A DNA stretch of 62,220 bases from Nocardioides sp. (GCA_025965125.1 JAOPXM010000059.1:1-62220), one strand, 5' to 3'. Numbered from the stretch's first letter, positions 15,405 through 24,636 are shown. Made by a program: numbers and translations. Notes: generated from the sequence alone by a model not told the origin.

Positions 15405-18128
15405 CTAGTGGGCGGCTTCGTGCCAGCTCCGGCCGGTGCCGACCGACACGTCGAGGGGTACGGCGAGGGCGGCGGCGGCCCCCATCTGCTCGCGGACCAG
15501 CACGTCGAGCGCCTCCTGCTCACCCTCGGCCACCTCGAACACGAGCTCGTCGTGGACCTGCAGGAGCATGCGTGAGCGCATCCCGGCGGCCGTGATCGCC
15601 CGGTCCACATCCAGCATGGCAATCTTGATCAGGTCGGCGGCGGAGCCCTGGATCGGGGCGTTCAGGGCCATCCGCTCCGCCATCTCGCGACGCTGGCGGT
15701 TGTCGCTGGTGAGATCGGGCAGGTAGCGGCGCCGACCCATGATCGTCTCGGTGTAGCCCGACTTGCGGGCCTCCTCGACGATGCCGCCGAGGTAGTCGCG
15801 GATCCCGCCGAACGTCTCGAAGTACTCGTCCATCAGCCCCCGAGCCTCGGCCGGCTCGATCCCGAGCTGCTGGCTGAGCCCGAAGGCGGACAGACCGTAG
15901 GCAAGGCCGTAGTTCATCGCCTTGATCTTTGCTCGCATCTCCGCAGAGACGTCCTCGGCGGGCACGTCGAAGACGCGGGCGGCTGTGATCGAGTGGAAGT
16001 CGCGTCCCGACCTGAACGCCTCGATCAGCAGGTCGTCCTCGGAGAGGTGCGCCATGATCCGCATCTCGATCTGGCTGTAGTCGGCGGTGAGCAGGCAGTC
16101 GTAGCCCTGGCCCACGACGAAGCCCTCCCGGATGCGGCGACCCTCCTCGGTGCGGACCGGGATGTTCTGCAGGTTGGGGTCGGTGCTCGAGAGGCGACCC
16201 GTCGCCGCGATCAGCTGGTTGAACGTCGTGTGGATGCGGCCGTCGGACGCCACCGTCTTGAGCAGGCCCTCGATGGTCTGCCGCAACCGGGAGACGTCAC
16301 GGTGGCGCAGCAGGTGCAGCAGGAACGGGTGCTCGGTCTTGACGTAGAGGGCCTGCAGCGCGTCCGCGTCCGTGGTGTAGCCCGTCTTGGTCCGCTTGGT
16401 CTTGGGCATGTCGAGCTCGTCGAACAGCACGACCTGCAGCTGCTTGGGCGACCCGAGGTTGATCTCCTTGCCGATGACGGCGAAGGCCTCCTCGGCCGCG
16501 GACTTCACCTCGGCCGCGAAGTGGCTCTCGAGCACCTCCAGGTGGTCGATGTCGACCGCGATGCCGGTGCGTTCCATGGTCGCCAGCAGGTCGACCAGGG
16601 GCAGCTCGATCTCCGCGAGCAGCCGAGCACCCCCGTGCTCCTCGATCGACTCGTCGAGCGCCTCGGCGAGGTCCAGCACCGCCCGCGCATGCAGCATCGC
16701 GGTCTCGGCGGCGCCGTCGTCGACACCCTCGAGGCTGTCGAAGCTGAGCTGGCCCTGCCCGGAATCCTGGTCAGCGGCCGCCTCCTGCTTCAGCTCGCGC
16801 TTGAGGTAGCGCAGGGTGAGATCCGCCAGGTCGTAGGAGCGCTGGTCGGGGCGCACCAGATAGGCCGCGAGCGCGGTGTCGCTGACCAGTCCGGCGAGCG
16901 GCCAGCCCCGGGCGGCCAGGGCCAGCATCGGGCCCTTGGCGTCGTGCATGACCTTGGCCGCCGTCGAGTCGGCGAACCAGGTCATCAGCGCGGCGTCGTC
17001 CTCGGGAGTCACTTCGGCGGCGTCGAACCAGGCGGCGGTGCCGTCCTGGGCGGCCAGCGCGACGGACCTCACCTCGCCGGAACCAGCCCGCCACCCGCCC
17101 TGCACCACCACGCCGGTGCGGGTGTCCGCGGACGCGGACGCGTGGCTGCCGAGCCAGCCGGCGACCTCGCCGCTGCCGAGCCTGGCTCCGGTCATCTCGA
17201 AGCCCGAGTCGTCGATGACCTCCTCGGACTGGAGCGTCTCGAAGAGTCGGTCGCGGAGCACGCGGAACTCCAGCCCGTCGAAGAGCGTGTGCACCTCCTG
17301 CCGGTCCCACGGCCGAATCGCCATGTCCTCGGGCGCGAGGTCGAGCTCGAGGTCGCGGACCAGCGCGTTGAGGTGGCGGTTGCGGATCACGTCGCCGAGG
17401 TGCGCCCGGAGGTTCTCGCCGGCCTTGCCCGGGATCTCGTCGGCGTGGGTGATCACGTTGTCCAGCCCGTCGTACTGGTTGATCCACTTGGCCGCCGTCT
17501 TCGGCCCGACCCCGGGAATGCCCGGCAGGTTGTCGGAGTCCTCGCCCACGAGGGCGGCGATCTCCGGGTAGCGGTAGGGCGGCACGCCGTACTTGGTCTC
17601 GACGGCGTCGGGGGTCATCCGCGCCATGTCGGAGACACCGCGCATCGGGTAGAGCACGGTCGACGTCTCGGTGACCAGCTGAAGGGAGTCGCGGTCGCCG
17701 GTGAGGATCAGCACCTCTATGTCGGCGGCGAGCGCCTGGGTGACGAGCGTGGCGATGATGTCGTCGGCTTCGTAGCCGTCCTTCTTCAGGAACGGGATCC
17801 GCAGTGCGTCGAGGACCTCCTCGATCAGCGGGAGCTGGCTGCTGAACTCGATCGGCGTCTTGTTGCGCTTTGCCTTGTACTCGGAGTACTCGGCAAGGCG
17901 GAACGTCTTGCGAGACACGTCGAAGGCGACCGCGAGGTGGGTCGGCTGCTCGTCGCGGAGCACGTTGATGAGCATCGAGGTGAAGCCGTAGACGGCGTTG
18001 GTGTGCTGACCGGTGGTGGTCGAGAAGTTCTCCACCGGGAGCGCGAAGAACGCTCGGTAGGCCAGCGAATGACCGTCGAGGAGCAGTAGGCGCGGCCGGT
18101 CGGATGTCTCGGGCTTCACGTCGGGCAC
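15405..18128 (-). CDS. polA: DNA polymerase I
   Basis: A 907-residue family A polymerase that fills gaps and removes RNA primers in replication and repair. The N-terminal 5'-3' exonuclease domain (about residues 10-300) has LLLDGHSLAYRAFFALP, KKDGYEADDIIAT and DNLPGIPGVGPKTA. The middle domain lacks the DxE, N/D and final Asp residues of the 3'-5' proofreading exonuclease, so it is probably inactive for proofreading, as in mycobacterial Pol I. The polymerase domain has motif A DYSQIEMRIMAHL near residue 682, motif B RAKIKAMNYGLAYG near 729 and motif C VHDELVFEV near 858, all intact. The GTG at 18128 has no Shine-Dalgarno sequence but a -10-like hexamer six bases upstream. Confidence 0.97.
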   Translation of the reverse strand: MPDVKPETSDRPRLLLLDGHSLAYRAFFALPVENFSTTTGQHTNAVYGFTSMLINVLRDEQPTHLAVAFDVSRKTFRLAEYSEYKAKRNKTPIEFSSQLPLIEEVLDALRIPFLKKDGYEADDIIATLVTQALAADIEVLILTGDRDSLQLVTETSTVLYPMRGVSDMARMTPDAVETKYGVPPYRYPEIAALVGEDSDNLPGIPGVGPKTAAKWINQYDGLDNVITHADEIPGKAGENLRAHLGDVIRNRHLNALVRDLELDLAPEDMAIRPWDRQEVHTLFDGLEFRVLRDRLFETLQSEEVIDDSGFEMTGARLGSGEVAGWLGSHASASADTRTGVVVQGGWRAGSGEVRSVALAAQDGTAAWFDAAEVTPEDDAALMTWFADSTAAKVMHDAKGPMLALAARGWPLAGLVSDTALAAYLVRPDQRSYDLADLTLRYLKRELKQEAAADQDSGQGQLSFDSLEGVDDGAAETAMLHARAVLDLAEALDESIEEHGGARLLAEIELPLVDLLATMERTGIAVDIDHLEVLESHFAAEVKSAAEEAFAVIGKEINLGSPKQLQVVLFDELDMPKTKRTKTGYTTDADALQALYVKTEHPFLLHLLRHRDVSRLRQTIEGLLKTVASDGRIHTTFNQLIAATGRLSSTDPNLQNIPVRTEEGRRIREGFVVGQGYDCLLTADYSQIEMRIMAHLSEDDLLIEAFRSGRDFHSITAARVFDVPAEDVSAEMRAKIKAMNYGLAYGLSAFGLSQQLGIEPAEARGLMDEYFETFGGIRDYLGGIVEEARKSGYTETIMGRRRYLPDLTSDNRQRREMAERMALNAPIQGSAADLIKIAMLDVDRAITAAGMRSRMLLQVHDELVFEVAEGEQEALDVLVREQMGAAAALAVPLDVSVGTGRSWHEAAH

Positions 18129-18134
18129 GTCGCG

Positions 18135-18140
18135 ACTCTA
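18135..18140 (-). promoter_or_regulatory. Putative -10 element, leaderless start of polA
   Basis: On the minus strand TAGAGT ends six bases before the polA GTG. There is no ribosome site between them. The -35 region is not recognisable. Confidence 0.45.
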
Positions 18141-18183
18141 GTCGGCGCCGGGGACAGCCCGGCGGTCGGGAAGAATGGTTGCC

Positions 18184-18636
18184 ATGACCACCGACACCCC
18201 ACCCGATCAGCCCGTCCCGTCCATCGAGGAGTTCCTCGCCGCGCTGCCCCGCGGCATGGGTGACCTGAACAAGAAGATGGGCATCGAGCTGGTCGAGATC
18301 TCGCCCGACCGCGTCGTCGCCACGATGCCGGTCGAGGGCAACACCCAGCCCTACGGGCTGCTGCACGGTGGCGCCTCGGTGGTGCTCGCCGAGACGCTCG
18401 GTTCACTGGGGGCCGGCCTGCACGCCCGGCCCGACCGGGTCCCGGTGGGGGTCGACATCAACGCCACCCACCACCGTGCGGCCACGTCCGGCACCGTGAC
18501 CGGCACTGCGACCGCGATCCATCTCGGCCGCACCATGGCGGCCTACGAGGTCGTCATCTCCGACGAGCAGGGCAGGCGGATCTGCACCTCGCGGATCACC
18601 TGCGCGCTGGTGGCGAAGGAGCGAGTCGGGCTCTAG
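18184..18636 (+). CDS. Hotdog-fold acyl-CoA thioesterase (PaaI/MenI-like)
   Basis: A 150-residue single hotdog-domain protein. It carries the family segment YGLLHGGASVVLAETLGSLGA, with the HGG turn and the catalytic Glu of the long helix, and VGVDINATHHRAATSG in the following strands. Such enzymes hydrolyse aromatic or short acyl-CoA thioesters, including 1,4-dihydroxy-2-naphthoyl-CoA in menaquinone synthesis; the substrate here is not determined. In M. tuberculosis too, polA has a thioesterase-like gene nearby, which supports the family call but not a function. ATG 18184 is preferred over ATG 18175 because GGGAAG lies about 10 bases before the former and only three before the latter. It is divergent from polA. 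Confidence 0.88.
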   Translation: MTTDTPPDQPVPSIEEFLAALPRGMGDLNKKMGIELVEISPDRVVATMPVEGNTQPYGLLHGGASVVLAETLGSLGAGLHARPDRVPVGVDINATHHRAATSGTVTGTATAIHLGRTMAAYEVVISDEQGRRICTSRITCALVAKERVGL

Positions 18637-18642
18637 GTCGGG

Positions 18643-19221
18643 TCAGGGAGCCGTCGGCGTCCGGGATCGCCGCTGGGAGCGGCGGGCCGCCAGCACCTGC
18701 GTGAGATGACGTCCGCCGCTGTAGCGGTCGAAGGCGGGCCGCTGGGCGGTGAGCTTCGCGCGTACGGCGTGCGTGGTCGCGACCCGGAACACCGCTTGCG
18801 GCCCGAGGGCGAGGCGCGCCATGAAGCGGTTGCCGTCTCGCGAGCTGGATGCGGCGGCGGTCGACACGTGGGCGATCCCGAGCTCCTCGGCGAACGCGAC
18901 GGCGCACTCCATGAGGGTGCGGCCGACGCCGTGCCGGCGGTACTGAGGGAAGACGTGGGGCGAGATCGCCTGGACGCACGCGTCGAGGTTGATGGGGCTG
19001 AGCGTGGTGACCCGCAAGAACACCGCGCCCGCGAAGTTGCTGTCGTACTCGGCCACCACGAGCTTCTGCTCGGGCGACTCCGCGGCAGTCTTGATGATCA
19101 GGTCCAGGTCGGCGAGCAGGTCGCGGTGATCGGCCTTGCGCAGCGCGGTCGCCCACAGCTCGGCCAGCGGGTTGGCGTCCCCGGGCCCAGCACATCTCAA
19201 CGTCACCAGCGAACGGCTCAT
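18643..19221 (-). CDS. GNAT family N-acetyltransferase
   Basis: A 192-residue GCN5-related acetyltransferase. The acetyl-CoA motif A is FPQYRRHGVGRTLMECAVAF (Q/RxxGxG/A form), preceded by the beta-4 strand VQAISPHV. A C-terminal tail rich in Arg (LAARRSQRRSRT) is unusual but may simply be disordered. ATG 19221 was chosen; a TTG two codons upstream is possible. GGAAGG lies about 11 bases before the ATG. The acceptor is unknown. It converges on the thioesterase gene with six bases between stops and is divergent from the DUF554 gene. Confidence 0.85.
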   Translation of the reverse strand: MSRSLVTLRCAGPGDANPLAELWATALRKADHRDLLADLDLIIKTAAESPEQKLVVAEYDSNFAGAVFLRVTTLSPINLDACVQAISPHVFPQYRRHGVGRTLMECAVAFAEELGIAHVSTAAASSSRDGNRFMARLALGPQAVFRVATTHAVRAKLTAQRPAFDRYSGGRHLTQVLAARRSQRRSRTPTAP

Positions 19222-19382
19222 CGTCAACCAGCCTTCCTGGGCCCGCGCAGAGGTCCAGCCTGTCCGTCGAGTGCGCCGCTTGGTCCCCGTGAGCGCGACT
19301 CCCGAGGCGAGACTACGCTGCGCTTGCCCCGTTGTCAGACCAGAGGTCCGGCGCTCCCTCGGAGCCAGACCTGAGGAGTCTC

Positions 19383-20129
19383 GTGATCCCCGGAATTGGC
19401 ACGCTGGTCAACGTCTCGACCGTCCTGATCGGCGCACTGATCGGCGTGCTTCTCGGCAACCGACTACCCGTGCGCACCCGGGACGTCGTGACGGACGCAC
19501 TCGGGCTCACGACCCTGCTGATCGCCGGAACCTCGGCGGTGGCCGTGCTCGACCCGGAGCTGTCGGACGCGGTCGGCGACAGCGCACCCATGCTGATCGT
19601 GCTGGGCTCGTTGCTGATCGGCGGGATCGCCGGCTCGCTCCTGCGGCTCGAGGAGCGGATCGAGTCCTTCGGTGGCTGGTTGCAACGTCGGCTCTCGGGA
19701 GACACCGGGACCGCGGAGCGGCACCGCTTCATCGAGGGTTTCGTGGCGTCGTCACTGCTGTTCTGCACCGGCCCGCTCACGATCCTGGGCTCGCTCAACG
19801 ACGGGCTCGGCAACGGCGCGGACCAGCTCTTCCTCAAGGCGACCCTCGACGGCTTCGCGGCCATCGCGTTCGCGGCATCGTTCGGTTGGGGCGTCGCTGC
19901 CAGCGCCGTGACCATCGTCGTGATCCAGGGCGGCCTCACGCTCGTTGGGGTCGCCATCGGTGACGTCCTGCCCGACGCCCATCTCGCCGCGATCACCGCC
20001 ACGGGCGGGCTGCTGCTCGTCGGCGTGGCGTTCCGCCTGTTGCGCGTGCGTGAAATCCCTGTTGCGGATCTGCTTCCCGCACTCCTGGTGGCGCCGCTTC
20101 TGGTCCAGTTAGCCAGCACTCTTCGTTGA
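19383..20129 (+). CDS. DUF554 family membrane protein
   Basis: A 248-residue membrane protein of the DUF554 family, thought to be transporters or channels of unknown substrate. The GTG at 19383 gives the usual family N-terminus (IPGIGTLVNVSTVLIG) and is preceded by GAGGAG five bases upstream, which settles the start. Family marks include SLLFCTGPLTILGSLNDGL with its GP turn and FLKATLDGFAAIAFA. About seven hydrophobic segments are visible. It ends 138 bases before the ABC-transporter binding protein on the same strand, and no terminator is seen between them. Confidence 0.87.
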   Translation: MIPGIGTLVNVSTVLIGALIGVLLGNRLPVRTRDVVTDALGLTTLLIAGTSAVAVLDPELSDAVGDSAPMLIVLGSLLIGGIAGSLLRLEERIESFGGWLQRRLSGDTGTAERHRFIEGFVASSLLFCTGPLTILGSLNDGLGNGADQLFLKATLDGFAAIAFAASFGWGVAASAVTIVVIQGGLTLVGVAIGDVLPDAHLAAITATGGLLLVGVAFRLLRVREIPVADLLPALLVAPLLVQLASTLR

Positions 20130-20130
20130 C

Positions 20131-20146
20131 GTAACGGTTCGCTAAC
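20131..20146. promoter_or_regulatory. GlnR-like half-site pair upstream of the binding-protein gene (tentative)
   Basis: GTAAC, six bases, CTAAC: this gives an AC-n9-AC pattern of the kind described for GlnR/OmpR-type nitrogen regulators in actinobacteria. It sits about 120 bases upstream of the binding-protein start, directly after the DUF554 stop. Only one of three similar sites in the window is a full match. Confidence 0.22.
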
Positions 20147-20267
20147 GAGAGGGTGCCGTTCAGTACGACTCCGCGCGACCGGTCCTACGGTGGGCGAGGC
20201 CCTGCCCAACCTCCCGAGGTACGGCGCTGCGGTGAAGTGCACCACTCGCGACAGAAAGGTTCACCAA

Positions 20268-21632
20268 GTGAATCGATCAAGAACTTCCACCTGGGTGAAA
20301 CTGGCGGCGAGCACCGCCGTCCTCACCCTTTCGTTGGCTGCATGTGGCGGCAACGACGATCCCGGTACGTCCGCCAGCGACACCAGCACGCCGACCACCT
20401 CGGCATCTGAGTCCTCCTCGGCCCCGGTCGACGAGACATTCACCAACGCCAAGTGCGCGAACGGTGCGACCAGCGCCGACAACTTCAAGGTCGGCGGCAT
20501 CCTGCCGCTCACCGGCAGCCTCGCCTACCTCGGCCCGCCGGAGATCTCCGGTGTCGGTCTGGCCGCCTCGGACATCAACGCCGCCGGCGGCGTGAACGGC
20601 GTCGACGCCTGCACCGATGTCCTCGACTCCGGCGACTCCGCCGACCTGTCGATCTCCACGGCATCGGCCCAGACCCTGATCGCCGGCAAGCCGTCGGTCG
20701 TGATCGGTGCCGCGTCGTCCAGCGTCACGCTGAACGTCGTCGACTCCTTCGCGGACGCGAAGATCACCGAAGTCTCCCCCGCCAACACCGCGGTCGACCT
20801 CAGCGGCTACTCGCCGTACTACTTCCGCACCGCACCCCCGGACGGCGTCCAGGGCAACGCGCTGGGCACCCTGATCTCCACCGACGGCTTCGCAAAGGTC
20901 GGCTTCCTGGTGTTCAACGACACCTACGGCACCGGTCTCCGCAACGCGGTCGAGGACACCATCACGGCTGCCGGTGGCACCTGCACCTACGGCTGCAAGG
21001 GCGGGGGCCAGGAGTTCACCCCCGGTCAGACCACGTTCTCGTCCGAGGTCAGCGGCGTGCTCGCCACGCACCCCGACGTCATCGTCATCCTGGCGTTCGA
21101 CGAGACCAAGTCGATCATCCCCGAGCTCAAGGCTCAGGGCTGGGACATGTCGAAGATCTACCTCTCCGACGGCAACACGGCCGACTTCAGCAAGGTCTTC
21201 GCGAAGGGCACCATGGAAGGCGCCCAGGGCACCATCCCGGGGGCCGACCCCGACCAGGCCTTCAAGGACCGCCTGGTTGGCTGGCACCAGTCGGCCGAGG
21301 GTAGCGGTCTGGACGACTTCGCCTACGGCGCCGAGGCGTACGACGCCACCATCCTGGCCGCGCTTGCCGCGGTCAAGGGCGGCGCGAACGACTCAACGAC
21401 CGTGAAGGACAACTTCGCGGCCGTCTCGGGTGCCACCCAGGGCACGGAGTGCACCAACTTCGCCGACTGTGTCGCGCTGATCGACAGCGGCAGCGAGATC
21501 CACTACAAGGGTCCGTCCGGTATCGGTCCGATCGACAACGAGAACGACCCGTCCTCGGCGTTCGTCGGCATCTTCAAGTACAACGCCGACAACAAGAACG
21601 AGCTCACGGGCACGGTCGAGGGCTCCAAGTAG
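20268..21632 (+). CDS. ABC transporter substrate-binding lipoprotein (LivK/Peripla_BP_6 type)
   Basis: A 454-residue lipoprotein. Its signal peptide ends in a lipobox LSLAAC with Cys26 as the lipidation site, followed by a Ser/Thr/Asp-rich linker to about residue 65. The periplasmic-binding-protein type 1 domain begins FKVGGILPLTGSLAYLG, the classic branched-chain amino acid/amide-type opening, and continues with ASDINAAGGVNG and a Rossmann-like second lobe. GTG 20268 with AAAGGTT upstream is the start. It delivers its ligand to the convergent LivHMGF transporter; ligands in this family include branched-chain amino acids, urea and amides, and the sequence does not tell which. Lgt and LspA, both encoded in this window, would process it. 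Confidence 0.9.
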   Translation: MNRSRTSTWVKLAASTAVLTLSLAACGGNDDPGTSASDTSTPTTSASESSSAPVDETFTNAKCANGATSADNFKVGGILPLTGSLAYLGPPEISGVGLAASDINAAGGVNGVDACTDVLDSGDSADLSISTASAQTLIAGKPSVVIGAASSSVTLNVVDSFADAKITEVSPANTAVDLSGYSPYYFRTAPPDGVQGNALGTLISTDGFAKVGFLVFNDTYGTGLRNAVEDTITAAGGTCTYGCKGGGQEFTPGQTTFSSEVSGVLATHPDVIVILAFDETKSIIPELKAQGWDMSKIYLSDGNTADFSKVFAKGTMEGAQGTIPGADPDQAFKDRLVGWHQSAEGSGLDDFAYGAEAYDATILAALAAVKGGANDSTTVKDNFAAVSGATQGTECTNFADCVALIDSGSEIHYKGPSGIGPIDNENDPSSAFVGIFKYNADNKNELTGTVEGSK

Positions 21633-21646
21633 CACCAAGCTCCACG

Positions 21647-21683
21647 AACAAGGCCCCGGACCAAACTGGTCCGGGGCCTTGTT
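21647..21683. terminator. Perfect 17-bp hairpin, bidirectional terminator
   Basis: The arm AACAAGGCCCCGGACCA and its exact reverse complement are separated by a 3-base AAC loop. It lies 14 bases after the binding-protein stop and 28 bases after the livF stop on the other strand. The terminal AA/TT pairs give only a short U-run, as is common for actinobacterial terminators. It can stop transcripts from both converging genes. Confidence 0.88.
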
Positions 21684-21711
21684 GCTGGTGCTGGTGAGGG
21701 ATGGCCCCCGG

Positions 21712-22494
21712 TCAGTGGCCGCCGTCGCGCTCGGCGTCGACGTCCTCGGCCAGGGTGCCGAGGTAGAGCTCGATGACCTTGGGGTCCTTGGCGAGCTCGC
21801 GTCCGGTGCCGCTGTAGGCGTCGCGGCCCTGGTCGAGCACATAGCCGCGATCGCAGATCTGCAGACAACGTCGGGCATTCTGCTCAACCATCACGACACA
21901 GACGCCCGTCTTGTTGATCCGTCGGGTGCGCAGGAACGTCTCGTCCTGGCGGACCGGCGACAGTCCCGCCGACGGCTCGTCGAGCAGCAGCACCGAGGGC
22001 TCCATCATCAGGGCCCGTGCCATCGCCAGCGACTGCCGCTCGCCGCCGGAGAGCGCTCCCGCGCTCTGGTTGCGGCGGTCGTGGAGCACCGGGAACAGGT
22101 CCCACATCGCGGCGAGGCGCTCCTGGGCCTTCTTAGGCCGCAGGAACAACCCCATCCGCAGGTTCTCCTCGATGCTGAGCGAGGGGAACACGTTGTTGTT
22201 CTGCGGCACGAACCCCACCCCCATCTCCACCAGGGTGTTGGCGCGCAGGTTGGTGATGTCTCGGTCGCCGAGCATCACGGTGCCGGAGTGGATCTTGACG
22301 AGGCCGAACATCGCCTTGAGCAGCGTCGACTTGCCGGCCCCGTTGGGCCCGATGATGCCGATCATCTCGCCGGGATAGGCCACGAGGCTGCAGCCGTTGA
22401 GGATGTTCACCCCGGGCAGGTAGCCGGCGACGATGTCCTTGGCCTCGACGACGGCCTGCTGGGTGGCCACCTCGGTGCTTGCGGTCTGGGTCAC
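21712..22494 (-). CDS. livF: ABC transporter ATP-binding protein, LivF type
   Basis: A 260-residue nucleotide-binding subunit of a branched-chain-amino-acid-type importer. Walker A is GPNGAGKST, the signature is LSGGE, Walker B is VLLLDEPSAGLSP, and VMVEQNARRCL gives the switch His/Gln region typical of LivF. The GTG at 22494 overlaps the livG stop as GTGA, so translation is coupled. Last gene of the minus-strand livHMGF operon, ending at the shared hairpin terminator. The gene name reflects family membership; the transported compound is not known. Confidence 0.9.
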   Translation of the reverse strand: MTQTASTEVATQQAVVEAKDIVAGYLPGVNILNGCSLVAYPGEMIGIIGPNGAGKSTLLKAMFGLVKIHSGTVMLGDRDITNLRANTLVEMGVGFVPQNNNVFPSLSIEENLRMGLFLRPKKAQERLAAMWDLFPVLHDRRNQSAGALSGGERQSLAMARALMMEPSVLLLDEPSAGLSPVRQDETFLRTRRINKTGVCVVMVEQNARRCLQICDRGYVLDQGRDAYSGTGRELAKDPKVIELYLGTLAEDVDAERDGGH

Positions 22495-23468
22495 GATTTC
22501 TCTCCCTCGGCCTCGCGCTCGGCTTCCTCGGCGGCCACTTCCTCGGCGATCTCCTGCAGCTTGTCGTCACTGAGCAGCTCGTCGTCGCCGAGGTCGGTGT
22601 CGTGGTGGGCACCAAGATAGGCGTCGATCACCGCAGGGTTCGACATCACGGTGTCCGCGGTGCCTTCGGCGACCAGGCGGCCTTCGGCCATCACCACGAC
22701 CCAGTCCGAGATGTGGCGCACGACGTGCATGTCGTGCTCCACGAAGAGCACGGTCATGCCGTCGTCGCGCAGGCTCTGGATGTGACCGAGGAGCGACTGG
22801 GTCAGGGCGGGGTTCACGCCGGCCATCGGCTCGTCGAGCATGATCATCTTCGGGTCGCTCATCAGCGCGCGGGCCATCTCGAGGAGCTTGCGCTGGCCGC
22901 CGGACAGGCTGCCGGCGTAGTCGTCCTTCTTCTCGAGAAGGCTGAACCGATCGAGGAGGTCCTTGGCCTTGACCTCGATCTCCCTCTCCTGCGCCCGCCA
23001 CACGGGGCTGAAGAGGGCCTTCATGAGGTTCTCGCCGGCCTGGTGCTGGGCGCCGAGCATCATGTTGTCCATCACTGTCATTCGGCTCAGCGCCTTGGTG
23101 AGCTGGAACGTGCGCACCATCCCTGCTCGCGCGACGCTGGACGCCGAAGTCTTGTCGAGCTTGACCCCGTCGAAGGACCAGTGCGCACCGGAGCGGGCCG
23201 ATGTCGGCCGGTCGAAGCCGGTGACCAGGTTGAAGAACGTGGTCTTTCCCGCGCCGTTGGGTCCGATCAGGGCGGTGATGAGACCGCGCTGGACCTCGAG
23301 ATGGCCGACGTCGACCGCGGTCATGCCGCCGAACTGGCGCACGATCGTGTCGACCACGAGGATCGGGTCGGGCTTGGCTGTCCCCGGCTCGGCGGTGAAC
23401 CCGGACGTCAGCTCGCGGCGCGCGGCGGGGTCGGCCATCCCGGCCGGGGTGACGGTGGACTCAGACAT
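22491..23468 (-). CDS. livG: ABC transporter ATP-binding protein, LivG type
   Basis: A 325-residue ATPase subunit, longer than the usual 250-260 residues. It has Walker A GPNGAGKTT near residue 66, the LivG-specific segment ARAGMVRTFQLTKALSRMTV, signature LSGGQRKLLEMARAL, and Walker B MIMLDEPMAGVNP. The additional length comes from an N-terminal linker of about 35 residues and an acidic C-terminal tail of about 35 residues (contains EEVAAEEAEREAEGEKS). ATG 23468 was chosen because GGGAGC lies upstream and it overlaps the livM stop by eight bases. The acidic tail is unusual for LivG. Confidence 0.9.
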   Translation of the reverse strand: MSESTVTPAGMADPAARRELTSGFTAEPGTAKPDPILVVDTIVRQFGGMTAVDVGHLEVQRGLITALIGPNGAGKTTFFNLVTGFDRPTSARSGAHWSFDGVKLDKTSASSVARAGMVRTFQLTKALSRMTVMDNMMLGAQHQAGENLMKALFSPVWRAQEREIEVKAKDLLDRFSLLEKKDDYAGSLSGGQRKLLEMARALMSDPKMIMLDEPMAGVNPALTQSLLGHIQSLRDDGMTVLFVEHDMHVVRHISDWVVVMAEGRLVAEGTADTVMSNPAVIDAYLGAHHDTDLGDDELLSDDKLQEIAEEVAAEEAEREAEGEKS

Positions 23469-24636
23469 TGAACCGCAGCTCCCTCTTGTCACCGAGTATT
23501 CCTTGTGGTCGGAAGATCACCAGGAGCATCAGCGCCACACCGATCACGACGAAGGCGAACTGGGCGGTCTTGTCGGTGCTCAGCACCGAGTCGGGCACGT
23601 AGGCGTTCGAGGCCGAGATGATGAACGCGCGGCCCACGAAGAACAGCAGCGATCCCAGCACCGGCCCGAAGATGCTGGCCGCGCCGCCGAGCAGCAGCGC
23701 GGTGTAGCAGAAGAACGTCAGCGAGCGCCCCATCGAGTCGGGCTGCACGGTGGCGGGCAGGACGAACATGATCCCACCCAGCGCGCCGAACAGGCCGCCG
23801 ATGATCAGCGCCTGCATCTTGATCGCGAACACGTTCTTGCCCAGGCTGCGGATCGCGTCCTCGTCCTCGCGGATGCCCTTGAGCAACCGGCCCCAGGGAC
23901 TCTTGACGAGGAGCAGGACGACGACCGTGCTGATGCCCACGAGCACCCAGGTCACCACCGTGAACCACCAGCCGCGGACACCGGTGTTCTGGCCGGTGAC
24001 GGGCGCCAGGAACAAGACGAGGAGGAGCGTCAGGATGCTGAGCGCGATGATCGCGGCTGGCCGAATCCGACCACTCAGACGGCGGCTCGCCAGCACCATG
24101 GCCGCGATCAGCCCCGCAACCAGCAGCAGACCGAGAATCGTCACCCAGGCAGCACCTCCGGCCACGTCGTGGTAGCTGAAGGACAAGATCGTGGTGTTGC
24201 CGTCGCCGAAGGGTGACAGGTCGGTGAACGGGCCGCGGTACTGGCTTCCCGGGATGCCCTGGGCACCGTGGGTGAGCTTCAGCAGCCAGTCGTAGCCGAC
24301 CGACCTGCCGACGTACCTGATGATCTCGGCCGCGGAGATCGTCACGATCGCGAGGTAGTCACCGCGCAGCTTCAGCGTGGGCATGCCGAGCACGAGGGCG
24401 AACACGAATGCCGCTGCGAGACCGATCAGCACGGCCACCACCAGCGGCAGCCCGTGGGTGATCGAGATCGCGAACCCGTAGGCCCCGAGCAGCATGAAGG
24501 CCGACTGACCGATGTTGAGCAGGCCGGTGAAGCCGAAGTGGATGTTGAGGCCGATGACGGCGATCGCCACCGCGGCCGTCTGGGGTGAGACGGCCTCGCG
24601 GACCATCGCGTTGAGGATCGACTGAATGGTGTCCAT
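23461..24636 (-). CDS. livM: ABC transporter permease, LivM type
   Basis: A 391-residue permease with about ten membrane helices. Family marks include FGFTGLLNIGQSAFMLLGAYG near the N-terminus and the cytoplasmic coupling loop SPWGRLLKGIREDEDAIRSLG. The ATG at 24636 follows GGGAGAACATC. An extra hydrophobic stretch around residues 150-190 precedes the permease core repeat. It starts 11 bases after the livH stop and overlaps livG by eight bases. It pairs with LivH to form the membrane channel. Confidence 0.9.
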   Translation of the reverse strand: MDTIQSILNAMVREAVSPQTAAVAIAVIGLNIHFGFTGLLNIGQSAFMLLGAYGFAISITHGLPLVVAVLIGLAAAFVFALVLGMPTLKLRGDYLAIVTISAAEIIRYVGRSVGYDWLLKLTHGAQGIPGSQYRGPFTDLSPFGDGNTTILSFSYHDVAGGAAWVTILGLLLVAGLIAAMVLASRRLSGRIRPAAIIALSILTLLLVLFLAPVTGQNTGVRGWWFTVVTWVLVGISTVVVLLLVKSPWGRLLKGIREDEDAIRSLGKNVFAIKMQALIIGGLFGALGGIMFVLPATVQPDSMGRSLTFFCYTALLLGGAASIFGPVLGSLLFFVGRAFIISASNAYVPDSVLSTDKTAQFAFVVIGVALMLLVIFRPQGILGDKRELRFNV

